Positions 1-11,200 of a stretch of DNA of 64,000 nt are shown in pieces. The translations under genes and the position numbers were made by a program. Positions within the stretch are counted from its first letter, which is position 1; every line of letters begins with the position of its first letter. The stretch is from the NCBI GenBank assembly GCA_012862575.1, contig BLSF01000085.1, positions 1-64,000 of the forward strand, in the 5' to 3' direction. Source of the stretch: Parietichytrium sp. I65-24A (lineage: Eukaryota > Sar > Bigyra > Thraustochytrida > Thraustochytriidae). The notes beneath the pieces are model-generated. The model made no database searches. It saw only the letters and a list, made by a program, of their open reading frames with translations, and was not told where the DNA came from.

Positions 1-14
1 GAAGTGTTTTTATA

Positions 15-1862
15 TCATCCACACTTTGCTGCGCGCTCGCCAGCAACATCCTTTATTCTACCGTCCACCACTGGGTGGAGACTGTATTTGCTGTCCGTGG
101 AACGCGTTCCGACACGACTAAACTTGCGGACAGCGCGCATGAATGTGGCTCCATATTTTGAGCTCATTTGACTTATACCACTCAACACCGAAGTCGCAAG
201 GAAGTGATTTCGAACCAGTGTGGGCAAGTTTGTATTCCGCTCATCGTCCACGAGAACCTTGCAGTTCTCAAAGTCGTAGCCGTCCTTTCCTTTAGCCAAA
301 TACGTCTTTGTAGCCAGGCTATATACCTTGTTTTGATCGAGCTGCACACCATTTACGCTAACAGAGACGGGGTCAACGCGTGCCATCGGCTCCTTCCTCG
401 AGTCGAATTCGAACCGAATGCCACTTACGCAAGGAAAGCGACCTTCCAGCTCGGGCGCCTTAGAGACACCGTTTTCCAAAGCGAGGAGGAGCTCTCTCCC
501 TGTGAGCTCAAGCACTGTGATCCCGTCTACCATAGGCAACAATGTTCGAAGGTCTCCAAGAGTAAATTTGCCGCTCTGTATAACATTGTCCATTCTCAGC
601 GTGCCGGAATTGATCAGTGCAACGTCCACAGTGCGACCGTTCTCGTCAGCCTTGACTCCGTGCCGCATGATGTCTGCAATAAAGTTTGCCGTGTTCGTCT
701 CCTCCTTCCGGACTTTTGCAAACCTGCACTCGAGATCCACGGCCATCTCGCCGATAACCTTGTTCATATCCTTGGCCACTTTTTCTTCAAAGTGCGAAAC
801 AACGTCCGCGATGTCCTCGTCCTCGGGCTCGTCCGCTGGTACAATGTGACGGTCAATTTCGTCCACGGAGACGCCACTGTCTTGGTCGACCGTCATGGAA
901 ACAGAGCTAAACTCGCGAAAATCCGTGCCGGACTTGACGATCTGCACTCCCGCAATATTTCTGCAGCCATAGTCATGATCATGACCACCTAGAATAAGAT
1001 CAATGTATCCTGCCGTCTCTCGCGCAAGCCTTTCGTCGTTTCCCCAACGCATATGAGTTAGTGCGATGACCACGTCTGACTCTTTTCGCAACTCGGTAGC
1101 CATTCGCTTTGCGCAAGACACAAAGTCCTCATAATCCAAGTCCTCCTCTTCGACCGCAGAAAGGGTGGCCATCCACGCCCACTCTACCAACCCCAACACG
1201 CCTATACGTACGCCCTCGGGGGTCACAATGACGTGCGATGTACTTGCGTTCGCCAACGGAGCCTTACCATCAGGTATGTATCGCACATTGGAAAGCACCC
1301 AAGGAAACTTGCATTGAGCCTTCAGATGTGCAAGTTGCTCAATTCCAAAATCAAAGTCATGATTCCCGAACACCGCCGCTGCAGGCTCCACAGCGTTCAG
1401 CACCGGTACCATCTGGGCGCCTCTTGTGGTGACTGAAATTATAGACGGGTTGAATGCATCTCCGGAGAAAAGTACTAGAGGCTCCACACCAGTAAATCGT
1501 GACCCCCCTTTTTTGAACTGCTTTAGCATGTGAACAAATCTTGCAGCACCGCCTTCCCCATTGATTGGCTGGATATTGTAGACGTCATTGAAGTGCAAAA
1601 CGAGCAGCTCGGCTCGGCGAGGCGGAGGCCGTAGATTCTGTGTCTGCGCGGCTTTCTCTATCAACTCCAACGCCCCCCGCAGCGACTTGACCAGCTCCTC
1701 CTCACTTTGTGCTTCAGAAACTCTGCGAATCACTTCCATTTGCAAGTGCTCCAGACTCCGAGACTCGCACCGTAGATCGGCCACTGAAGGCAGTCTCTTC
1801 CACATTTTCCGCCCCCCGCCTTCGGACTCCACAACCTGCACGTCCTTTTCATCGACGCTCAT
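15..1862 (-). CDS. 5'-nucleotidase / cyclic-nucleotide phosphodiesterase family metallophosphoesterase
   Basis: The single-exon protein of 615 residues begins at an ATG. Calcineurin-like metal motifs are all present: HFND (90-93), SGDAF (133-137), GNHD (166-169), ALTH (267-270) and GGHDHD (292-297). The C-terminal half carries the 5'-nucleotidase substrate domain (about 370-545), with NSGTLR and a GR-E-L-ALENGVS stretch. The UshA/CD73 family removes phosphate from nucleoside monophosphates or opens 2',3'-cyclic nucleotides using two metal ions. Unlike secreted members, this one shows no signal peptide or GPI signal. It starts instead with about 85 polar, partly helical residues, which suggests a cytosolic enzyme like those in several protists. 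It is divergent from CCDC61 across about 950 bp. Exact substrate cannot be read from the sequence. Confidence 0.9.
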   Translation of the reverse strand: MSVDEKDVQVVESEGGGRKMWKRLPSVADLRCESRSLEHLQMEVIRRVSEAQSEEELVKSLRGALELIEKAAQTQNLRPPPRRAELLVLHFNDVYNIQPINGEGGAARFVHMLKQFKKGGSRFTGVEPLVLFSGDAFNPSIISVTTRGAQMVPVLNAVEPAAAVFGNHDFDFGIEQLAHLKAQCKFPWVLSNVRYIPDGKAPLANASTSHVIVTPEGVRIGVLGLVEWAWMATLSAVEEEDLDYEDFVSCAKRMATELRKESDVVIALTHMRWGNDERLARETAGYIDLILGGHDHDYGCRNIAGVQIVKSGTDFREFSSVSMTVDQDSGVSVDEIDRHIVPADEPEDEDIADVVSHFEEKVAKDMNKVIGEMAVDLECRFAKVRKEETNTANFIADIMRHGVKADENGRTVDVALINSGTLRMDNVIQSGKFTLGDLRTLLPMVDGITVLELTGRELLLALENGVSKAPELEGRFPCVSGIRFEFDSRKEPMARVDPVSVSVNGVQLDQNKVYSLATKTYLAKGKDGYDFENCKVLVDDERNTNLPTLVRNHFLATSVLSGISQMSSKYGATFMRAVRKFSRVGTRSTDSKYSLHPVVDGRIKDVAGERAAKCG

Positions 1863-2816
1863 TTTTTACCAGTGCAGCGGCACAACCCGTACGACTGCTC
1901 TCGCCTCGCCCTGTTCTCTCGGACTGTGACTCTATTTCTTTGGTCGGTCTTGCAAATACTTCCATTGACTGACTGTGTGAGCATCTTTGTTATCTTTGTT
2001 CAGAACATCAACTTGAAAATCAATCAACAATGAACAACAAAACTTACAAAACAAGGCAATCTTTGTCTTCCACTTCACCTACCGACAATCTTAGTAGTAA
2101 AGTAATAGCAAAGTTCCAAATAGTTCTAATAAGATGCTCTCCTCGCTAATGCATTGACTAGCGTATCCTACTAAAGCGAACCTTGTTCTAGGCCAGGACT
2201 GCTACTGTTACCTGTTCTCTCATTGGCAAGTCATACAGAGTTACCCATAAGAGTACTTGAACGCACCTCACCACTCGCAAATCACACATCGCAAAGCGAG
2301 GCCAATGCATAGCGCGTAACAGCGTGTAGGAGGTCCTTACTAAGTGATCATGAGCGCTAACTGCTGCTACTCAGCACTCTAGAGCTGGTGCAACTCGAGA
2401 ATGAATATGAATGAATGCCAGTTGGAGTCGATGGCTAAGGAGGCCGACTAGGCGAGAGGTAGGGGTGGACGTCACAGTCAATTTGAAAACATTGTTTTTG
2501 ACTATTTTTTTCAATTGATTGACTTTTGACGAGCTTGTGAGCGCGTTTTGAATTCAAGCTGAGCGCCGCGACAGTGGCGAGAAAGAGAGAAAGAGAAGCT
2601 TCAAGAATCAAGAAGACCCCATCAATCAAGAGTGACACTCGCCAAAGGTTCTTCCTACATTCGCGTTCGTTCATGAATGCTTGTCTGATCCACACAGCCA
2701 ACTTTGAAAAGGTCGACAACAACGTCCTTGGCGACTGTGAGTAGGGAGGGAAAATTAGTCGAGGAGGCGTAAGGCGACCGGCGACGAGCGGTGAGGATGC
2801 CCCATTGCCTAGCGCA
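1863..2816. other. intergenic region between divergent genes
   Basis: This 0.95-kb stretch holds the upstream regions of the 5'-nucleotidase (leftward) and CCDC61 (rightward). I see no further gene, tRNA or clear promoter motif; only short AT-rich runs around 2480-2530. An ATG at 2797 opens a short out-of-frame reading frame that overlaps the CCDC61 start and ends at 2832. Confidence 0.5.
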
Positions 2817-5169
2817 ATGGAGCAGACGTTGAATGGAGAGTTTCACGGGTAAGTGCCAAGTGAGCGCGGTTCGCCAGAGGTTAGTGGCTTTGCCGTCTGC
2901 AGGAAGAGTTTGTGGGGATTGCAACTGACAGACTCGGGAGCAATATCGCAGGAGGAACTATGTCGTCACGTGGACAGTGCGGCCGGACGAGGGCCTGGCA
3001 ATTCATCTGGAGGACGATGACACGGGGTTCATGTGGCAGAGTGAATTTGAGGCAAAATGTGAGTAGTTGAGTTGTTTGTTGACGTAAACAGGTTGTGAAC
3101 GGGTTAGGAACCAAGTCTCTTTTGCTGGCGTCAGACTGACAAATCGTGTGCTGCACGCGGAAAAATTGGGCTGAGTAGACGTGGAGGACATAACGAGAAA
3201 GACGGGCAACTTCAAGAAATTCTCGGTGTTCTGTAATATGTTTGAGACAGCGTTGATGAAACCCAGTCCCAACGTCTTTGCGGACATTCTCACCTCTCAC
3301 GACCTGGAACTCTTGAAAAATCGAAATACCAGTCAGACAGACCTATCGCGCAGCAGAGGCTCACGGGAGGCAGCCCGCAAGCACTCAAAGAGGTACATCA
3401 TCGTGACGTACATTGCGGCGTTTGACAGAGTACACTTTCCGCTCCCAGTGACGGTCTGCGAGACCCCGAGTGTTCAAATGTTACAACGCACTGTTCGCCG
3501 GCTGCGCGCGGGGCGCGGGAGCAATGCGGACGGCAATCGTAGCGATTTGTCAAAGGAAGCCAGCGCAAGTATGGTTGGCGACAAACAGAAACAGAGCCTG
3601 GAGAACCAATTGCAAGACCTTCAGGCAGAAAATGCGAAACTGAAGCAGGTCGTGCGCAAGCAGAAGCTTCTCAATCAGAAGACGAGAGCTGTGTCTGATA
3701 TGAGCACGGAGTTACAAGTTCAACTTCATGCAGAGAGGGATTCCTGGGAAACTGAAAGAGCAGTCTTGGAAGGCGAAATAGACTCCTTGCGAGCTCGCCT
3801 GAGCTCTTCCGTTGAAGGGCACCATCATCAGTCACTAGCTTTGAGCGAGTCGCGCTGGCAGAAGCGGTACAAGACGCTACAGGAGAAAGTTTCCATGCTG
3901 GAATCCTCCTTAGCCACCGCCACGGAATCTCACAAGCGAATTCAGGAGCGAAGGAAGAAGGAATTGGACAAAGCATTGCAAGAGTCTGAAAGGCTTCGTG
4001 CGTCGAACCGTCAGCTGAGGGCCCAGCTCCGTGAAGCGAAGGAAAACAGACCGTCGAGCAGAACTCGGCAATCCACGACTCAGGGTCATAGCAAGCTTGT
4101 TGGACCGGCCAGCCAGCGTCTGGGTAGAGCCCCGCAGCGAGCAGCTCTAAACAGGTCAACAGATTCCAACTCTTCCAACCGATCTCTTTCAAGGCCAAAA
4201 CCAAAACCCTCTGCACCTAGGCGCTCTCGCAGCCCTCGCTTTGACCCGACTGCCTATCAGCGCGAGCAGCGAGAGAAGCGTCTTCAGCGGGCCGAATCAA
4301 ATGGCAGGCCGCCTTTTGGCGCTCCAAGTGCCACAGCAAGCGCAAATCGGCGCCAAACAGCAGGTAATGGCGTTCCCAGAAGCAGGTCTATGAGCAGCAG
4401 CCAAGGGGTGGCTCGACCAGCTCCAAGATCCAGCAAATTTCCCTCCTCAGCTCGGGAGAGTAACATCTCGCGTGGCTCGAGATCTCTAAACATGTCAGGT
4501 TCGGGTTACATCTCTAGTGACTCTGCCGTTTCCAGACGCTCGCAAGCGTCAAGAATGTCAAATACATCTAATCGATCCACAGGATCCAGAGCGTCCAAGC
4601 TCTCCCGCACTTCGGGGCAAAGTGCGGTATCAAGGGCTTCAAAAGCTTCTACTTCGTCGCGCGCCTCGGGGCGAAGCGCTGCGACGCAGTCCTCTCAGAA
4701 GTCTGGGATGTCTAAGGCGTCGAGGGGCTCCAAACAGTCTGCAAAGTCAACCGCTTCCAAGTCTAGCGGACGACACACACCCAGAGCTGGTTCGAAAGGT
4801 AGTCTAAAACCTGACGCCGCCAAGCGCGCCCAAGGGAAATCGGTGCCGAAACCTACAAGTTCCAACCGCGAGCCCAGGCCTACACGAACACCGGTCTCTT
4901 CAGCGAAGCGCTCTACATCCAAACAGGCAGCCACCGGTCTCGCGTCAGCTGCCGAGAATGCCATTGACATGGTTGTACCACCACAAAGTCGGTCCATTGT
5001 GGAGACTTCTTCGTCATATCTCTTCGAGGCGACCATAAACTCCGGCGAGGTGGATGCGCTTGCTAGTTCCCAGTTGTCCGAACAATCCTCGGTCGAAATC
5101 GAGGATATAGATCGGCGTCTTGCACAGTTGCAAAGCTTCCTGAGGCAGGAGCGAGCTAAAGGGACATAA
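2817..5169 (+). CDS. CCDC61: CCDC61/VFL3 basal-body coiled-coil protein (three exons)
   Basis: Exons are 2817-2848, 2952-3058 and 3179-5169, joined by GT-AG introns of 103 and 120 nt. The first donor is GTAAGT, and both junctions keep the frame, giving 709 residues. The spliced N-terminus aligns by eye with the human CCDC61 head domain: FHGRNYVV for FRGVEHAV, VEDITRKTGNFKKF for IEDLTHKTGNFKQF, then SKRYIIVTY-AFDRVHFPLP. A coiled coil follows (roughly 175-330), then a Ser/Arg/Lys-rich disordered region containing the family's RFDPTAY motif. The C-terminus has the conserved short helix IEDIDRRLAQLQSF. CCDC61/VFL3 is a SAS6-like protein that binds microtubules and anchors basal-body fibres, so the organism very probably has a flagellated stage. 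The region around 4500-4790 encodes repetitive S-R-A-S/K-S-like residues. The first 47 codons lie in two small exons that a simple ORF scan would miss. Confidence 0.9.
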
Positions 5170-5762
5170 ATCGTTGACCCGTGTATTTTTCTTTGGTGCT
5201 TGCGGTAAATATCAAAGAGCTTTTGTTTAGAATTCATAACTCTGGTGTCTGCTAGCTTTGCTCAGAGTAGAAGAAAGAAACTTTTGAATAAAAACAAAAA
5301 CGAAAAAAAATCCACTCTACACCCCCTTCCTCAGTTCTTTTTCAGCGAGGTTCAAATGGGCCTCTTTTCTTTACGACAGCCCCCAGGGTAGAATAAAATG
5401 TTGCTGCGAGAAGGAGAGAGTATTATATCTAATGGAATCCTTGGTTTTTTCTTCAATTCAAGTAAAAGTTTATCCGAAATTCCATTCCAAAGTAAGAGTT
5501 AGAACCGGAAAATGGGAAAAAACAGCCAGCAAATGAAATTCACCCAGAGAACTTCAATGCCAAGGCTTGCTATCGCCCTGTCAAAGCCACGAGACGAGCG
5601 GAGAACACTACTGACCCGAACGACTTGGTTTTCTCTTCCACGGCAATCTAGGCAGGTGGAAAGTCCGTGGTACCGCCGCTGATGGTTCGAGAGACAAAAG
5701 TCGCAAAATACCCAAATCAGTGTCCTTGAGAAAAATCGTACCAGGAGCATCCATTGCAAAAC
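5170..5762. other. intergenic 3' region of convergent CCDC61 and CNOT9
   Basis: This holds the 3' ends of two convergent genes. An AATAAA at 5287-5292, about 120 nt after the CCDC61 stop, could serve as a polyadenylation signal. The leftward CNOT9 transcript may include a small final exon at 5648-5678 (see the CNOT9 entry). No other gene is visible. Confidence 0.45.
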
Positions 5763-6750
5763 TTACCTCATCACCGTTTCCAGCTGCGAGAGCCACCGCT
5801 TGGTGACCAAGTCGTCTTTCAAAGTATCGGCAAATGTATTGTCCCTAAGGGCAGATGGTAAACAGGATCGCAGGGCGTCCCGAGCGCGGCTATGCTCTGC
5901 CAGTCTGAGGTAGCAGCGCACGATATGTTTCAAAAGTCTCGCGGAAGGGACTTCGATGAGCGAAGCTACCATGTTGCTCAGAACCGTACTAACAGCATAG
6001 AAACGCTCGGCCGTGGCACAAATGTAATTGAGACCCATGTCATCTAAGAGGATTTTTTGCACAATGAAGGTAGCAACTGTCTTCGACAGCTCGCTGCCAG
6101 TCTCCATAATTCGCAGGCAAAGCGGAATGATCTCGGTCGAGAGCAGAAAGTTAATTACATCCGGATCATCCATTTTCACTAACGCGCCGATTACACCAAG
6201 ACTCGTGAGCCGCAAATATTCAAAAGGCCGGTTTTTGCTCACAGTGTTTAGAAACGGGTAAAGATACAACGGGATTTGAGCTGTACCAGTACGAAACAAC
6301 ATAACAGCAGCAGTTAGCTTTTGGAGAAGAAAAAAATAATGCTATCCGATCTGCCGCAGCCCACTTACCATTCAAAAACAATGTCCGGGTGTCAGGGTGA
6401 GAGGCCACGCACTGAAGCAGCGCGAGCGCGTTGCAAACCCTGTTTGAAGCATGCGCCGTCAGCTGCGGCGGAGACAAAGAAGGATAGATTGCGACAATCT
6501 CTTGCAAGAGCGCGGCGATCGTCCCAAACGAATGCCAGAGGATCGGTGCAAGGTCAGGGAACGACTCGCGTTTCTTGCTCAGCTCCAGCAACGCGCTCTC
6601 CCGCTGCTCTGGGTTCGTGAGCTCCACCACAAGTTGAAACTGCGACGCATTCGCCCCTGGGTCGCCCTTCACCCCCATTTGCTGTTGTTGTTGTTGTTGT
6701 TGCTGCTGCATGGGCTGCGATACCGGCGCGCTAGACGCCGGATGGTACAT
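5763..6750 (-). CDS. CNOT9: CNOT9 / Rcd1 / CAF40 subunit of the CCR4-NOT complex
   Basis: Exons are 6369-6750 and 5763-6280 on the minus strand, separated by an 88-nt GT-AG intron (donor GTAAGT). The product is 299 residues, the same length as human CNOT9. The armadillo-repeat core is strongly conserved: [89 protein letters not shown] and [20 protein letters not shown]9 is a scaffold in the cytoplasmic deadenylase complex that docks CCR4-NOT on silencing factors. The start at 6750 is the first in-frame ATG; the frame is open upstream but has no ATG. A run of ten Gln follows Met near residue 14. The TAA at 5763-5765 sits within a perfect donor. Splicing from 5766 to an acceptor at 5679 would replace the last residue by SGGTTDFPPA and end at 5648. 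Confidence 0.94.
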
Positions 6751-8243
6751 TCGCGAAGCGAGCTCGCGATTCACTCTACCTTTAAATCTTGCGCCGCCTT
6801 ATCCGCATGCAAAGGCAAATGCGTGCGCCGATACCTTACTTGCGCAATTCCTCTCGCTTCCCCGTGCGCACCTTGCCTCTCTGCAACGCCGATGTGCTAA
6901 CAAAACTCTGCGCTCTCACAGCTCACACTCACACGTGTGGAAAAGTCACTTTCATCCCTCTGTTCATCTGTTCATCTGTTGATTTGATTGATTGATTGAT
7001 TGAGCTGATTGAGTTGATTGATGATGAACTAGACTTTAGAATGAGATGAGTGAGAGCTAAGAGCTAAGAAGAAGTAAACCAAACTGCCTAAGTTGCTTAT
7101 AGCTGGTGGTATGGGTGGGTTACCCTAACTTAAGGTAATGCTCCAGTAGCTGTCTAGCGTTGGAGGTGATGAGCGCTAGTAGCGGCTTGGTGGTTGCGTC
7201 TTGCGGAAAGAGCGTAGTGAAGGGTAGAGTGAGAGCCTTGAAGTTCACGACAAGTCAAGATGAACCTGTTTTCGATGTTCGTCCGCTGTCCTATCGATTA
7301 TCTATGATTCGTGTTAAGAATGGCCGACTAATAGTTTTATAAGCTAGTCTGCATTAGTGCTCGAATGTGAGGGAAGGAAGGATATTTCTGAACTGACCTA
7401 AATTGTTGCCAACATTGCAGATCGAGTCGACAGCGATTCGGAACTACTCTGGCGCCTCAAAACTGAAGAAACGAGAACTGAGAACTGAGAACTAAGAAAA
7501 AGATAGTCTGAAGAGCCCGAGACTCCTTTCACAATCGCCACAAACGCACTGTGAAAGTCCGGATGGCGCAGGGAACCGATGCGATGCGAAAATGCGCGAA
7601 AACTTCGGAAACACCTCTTCTAGCAAAGATACTCAGGCCTTCTCCTAGGCCGCGGCCCCATTTCCCACGCGCTTCCCCTAAGGAACAAGCGAACGATCGC
7701 CCACAGAACTTGAACTTCGCAGCCCACCTAGCGGCTCCACTAGGACCTCTTACGCTGAAACGAAGTGCAGCGAACCACTCCTCCCCACACGTACGCCGCG
7801 CACCCCTCGCGATATCGTGCTTTTGTACGTCGCCAAAAGTGCACACCAAGCTAGTTGCAGGGACAGGCGCAGAGGCGCTCAGAGAAAGACAGAGAGAGAG
7901 AGTAGTGAGCAAGAGACGAAAGTAGAGAGAGGTTCTTCCTGCACCGTTGGCGCCAAGGAAAGGCGCAGAAAGAGAGAGAGAGAGAGAGAGAGAGGGAAAA
8001 AGTTAGAGAGCGGATCGAAGGAGCTAGAGCGATTGAGAGAGAGTGTGTGTGTGTTTGTGTGGTAGGTTGGAAAAGAGCATTGTGGGATTGCGCGAGAGGT
8101 CTTAGGTTTTGTCTGGCTGAGCGTGTCGGGTGGATACTGACTTTTTATTGCCGCGCTGTCAGAGGGAACGTTTGCAAAGTGACTCGAAATTGGGGGAGAT
8201 CTGCCGGCCATTGGGGCATGAGGGTCTTGGAAAGAAGGGTGTA
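6751..8243. other. divergent upstream region with GATT and GA/GT repeats
   Basis: This 1.5-kb gap separates divergent CNOT9 and the giant E2 gene. It holds a GATT/TTGA microsatellite near 6975-7012, a purine tract with an AG dinucleotide run at 7971-7994, and a GT-rich run at about 8041-8060. Small ORFs here lack convincing features. A short uORF at 8218-8244 is listed separately. Confidence 0.5.
7971..7994. repeat. (AG)n microsatellite
   Basis: An uninterrupted AG dinucleotide run lies inside a longer purine-rich tract (about 7880-8050) roughly 250 bp before the giant E2 start codon. It may be in the promoter or 5' leader. Confidence 0.85.
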
Positions 8244-8244
8244 A
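8218..8244 (+). promoter_or_regulatory. uORF overlapping the giant E2 start as TAATG
   Basis: ATG at 8218-8220 opens an eight-codon frame (MRVLERRV) whose TAA stop at 8242-8244 shares its last A with the main ATG at 8244-8246. No other ATG occurs between about 7590 and this uORF. If the transcript starts upstream, ribosomes would finish the uORF exactly at the main start, a layout compatible with stop-start re-initiation. Whether it is transcribed and used is inference. Confidence 0.5.
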
Positions 8245-11200
8245 TGACGGGTACAATCGGGCTGGGGCCGCATGGCGGCATCGCCCCGCTGATCGAAGCT
8301 TCAGGTGAATCAGATCCCTCCGCTTTGCTCACCTGCTTTGACAAACGAGTCGAGATTAGAGACGCCATCACTGGAGAGGTTATCAGATCCATCGTTAGCT
8401 CTGAAAGAGTGGTCTGTGCTACGGTGCCGTCCACAAAGCAGGTGTTTTTGTCAGATGGGAACAAACTTGTGTACTTGGCCGTCCCAAGTCGCTCTGATCC
8501 GCCATTCAGCGCTCAAGTGATCTTTGACTACTTTGCAGGAAATGTTGCGGAAGTTGGCCCCGTGAATGAAGATTCCACGAAACAAGGTTTCCCCGTCCGT
8601 CTTTATCTGGATGCGCATGGTGCCCACTGCCTGCTGGAAGCGCTTCGCGCTCAGATGGAGACTCAGGATACACCAGTGGCATACAGAGCTCGGGTGCGCA
8701 AGTGCAATCTGATTGACCAGCTCCACGAGGAGTTGCAAAAATTCTACAAGCGCTCCTCTGTCGAGCATTGGACCCCGAAATCGGCTTATTGGAATTCCAT
8801 TTTGTCCATCACAGTGTCCTCTCACTCGATTCTTGCGGTCTGTGAGTTTTTACTCCCAATTCTGGAAGAAGTGCACTCCAATGCGCTGCCCGTCGTTGTT
8901 AGCCTACTAGAACAGATATTTGAATTCATGAACATACCATCGGAGGCTGGTGTAACAGTCTTGTCCAGCTCGGTGAGAAAACATAACGCCGTGAGCTCGG
9001 GAGGAATGCACATAGAAAGAGAGAGACTTGAAACTCTGTACTCTATGCATGAAGACGATGCAAAGATCCTCTCTATCCGCCTAGATGGCACTGATCCCCG
9101 GGTCTCCAGGCTAGCTGCAGCTGGCTTTTATTACACCAGAGGAAAGCTCGACCGGGTTGGGAAAATTTCTCACTTTGAGTCCGGCGTGAGCGTGTCCCCG
9201 TACTCCCTCGTAGCACGTCGTCTCGTGGAGAGCCCCGTCTACGAGCACAGCTTGCTGGCCCCAGATTCTCGGTTTGTGCTGCAAAAGATCACAAACAACG
9301 TCCCGCTCTCCTTCTCACTGGCTGCCAAGCAGCACCAAATGTTCGCACGTGACAAGGCGGCTGGCTCATCAAGCTCCACGGCGTCCATTTATTTGCTCCG
9401 TCCTTGTTGCTGCACGCAAACGCCTTTAATTGCTTCCGTTTCGTCGGACGGCAATATTGCAGTGCGAACTTGCCAAGAAGGATGCGGATTAGGGTGGACA
9501 TTCTCCTTCAGCTTTTCCATTTATGATCTCCCCGATGTCTCTACGTTGGAGCCTAGCCTGTCTTCCAGTGGGAGAGAAAAACCAAGCTCTTCTGCGTTGG
9601 AGCATGAGAGTGTTTCGGAGCCCGGAATCGTCCCCAAGAGCAAGGTCAAGCTGCCTTCCAAAGAGCAAACAAACGAGGCCGTCTTCTCGTCGCTTCACCA
9701 CGCAATCAAAAATCAGGCGCAGGACTCAACCCCCCTTCCTGTAGATGTCTGTGTTATTCCGCGTCCCCGCAGGACGCGGTATCTGCGAACCAAGCCCCTC
9801 TCTGCTCAGCCTGGCGAAGCTGTTGCCCACCCACCGCCAGCAGCATCACCATCGAAACAGGATGCGAAATCTCCTTTGGCAGCCGACAAGTCAAACTCCT
9901 CTTCGCAGCATCCGGCTTTAGAGCTGGCAGCATCCTCCAAAGGGGATTCAAGCTCCAGAATGGCAGACAACCCCGTTGGTGCGGAGCACGGAGTCGAAGC
10001 AAGGGTCAAGTCCACAGCATCTACATCAGAGCTTGACAGCAGACGGCAGAGGTTCTCCAATGGACGCTTGCTTGCTTGGTGGCAGCGTGGTGTGGTGGTT
10101 GAAATTCTCTCGGGGCCATATGAGGGGCAATCCGCGTATATCCTCGACACGTTGAATATTTCTCACAATGGCATGGCAGGAACAGCCACAGTTTGCCTCT
10201 CCGGCTTTAAAGAGAACATCGAATTGCCCATCACCAAGCTTGCTCCTGCAAAGCCCGCCGTTGGAGATACCATCATGGTGATTTCTGGGAGCACGGGTCG
10301 AAAAGATCTTGGAGTTTTGGTGTCCACGAACGGGGAAAAGGGCTACGTCAAACTGCGGTGCAAAAAGTCCTCTTCAAAACGGCTACATTCGTCGTCGTCC
10401 CACCACCAATCAGCCTCAACCACTTCAGAGGCAGGGGGGCGTTTAGGCAAGCTTGAAGACCGATCCGCGGTTTCAAATCAAAAGTGTGTCCTCGAGAAAA
10501 TTTTCAAAGTCGAGTACTCAATAGACTTAAAGCCGGAGACTATAGCTTCGCCCGAAGATTACGAGGGCCCCGCTGGTTCCTGCTTGATTGCGGCATTGTT
10601 TCATGCCAGCGAAAATGCGTTGCTACGGATTTACCGACGCAATCAAGGACAAACAGAAGTCCTGCAATTTATCCCCGTTGCAGGTGATCCAAAGAGTTTG
10701 CAATATTGCCCAAAGTCGGGTTCCCTTGTCGTATTTTCTGCCAGATCGTTACTTGTCTTTCGAATCATGAGCTATGAAGCCGGCTTTTATCCCAAGCCTG
10801 TGAGCCATCACACATTTGACGTTGTTCCCGTTGCGCTGCAGACCTTTCAGTCATATTCGTCCATCGCCCGGCACCCGTCGCCGCAGGAGAACGCACTGAA
10901 AGATGGCCCTGCCAGACGCGAAGGTGATTCGAGACCAGATTCCGCGAAGAGGGCTGCAGATCGAGACGGTGCTCTTCATCTCGCCTCAGCGGACGAGGAC
11001 GGAAATGAAGATGTGGAGGACATTGACGAAGAAGACCTGGACGAAGAAGAAGATGAAGTGGATTTGGACGAGGACGACGCGGAGGAGGAACTCGACGAGG
11101 ACGAAGACGCCGGCGAGCAATATGAGGAGTCTGATGACGCCCTTAAATCAATGGGCGGGCTCTCCTATTTCAACTCCACATCGAAAGCGCTCATGGCCAA

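Noticed and set aside
200-220. GGTTCGAAATC on the minus strand, like a tRNA B box.
   Set aside because: It lies inside the 5'-nucleotidase coding sequence and no cloverleaf is visible around it.
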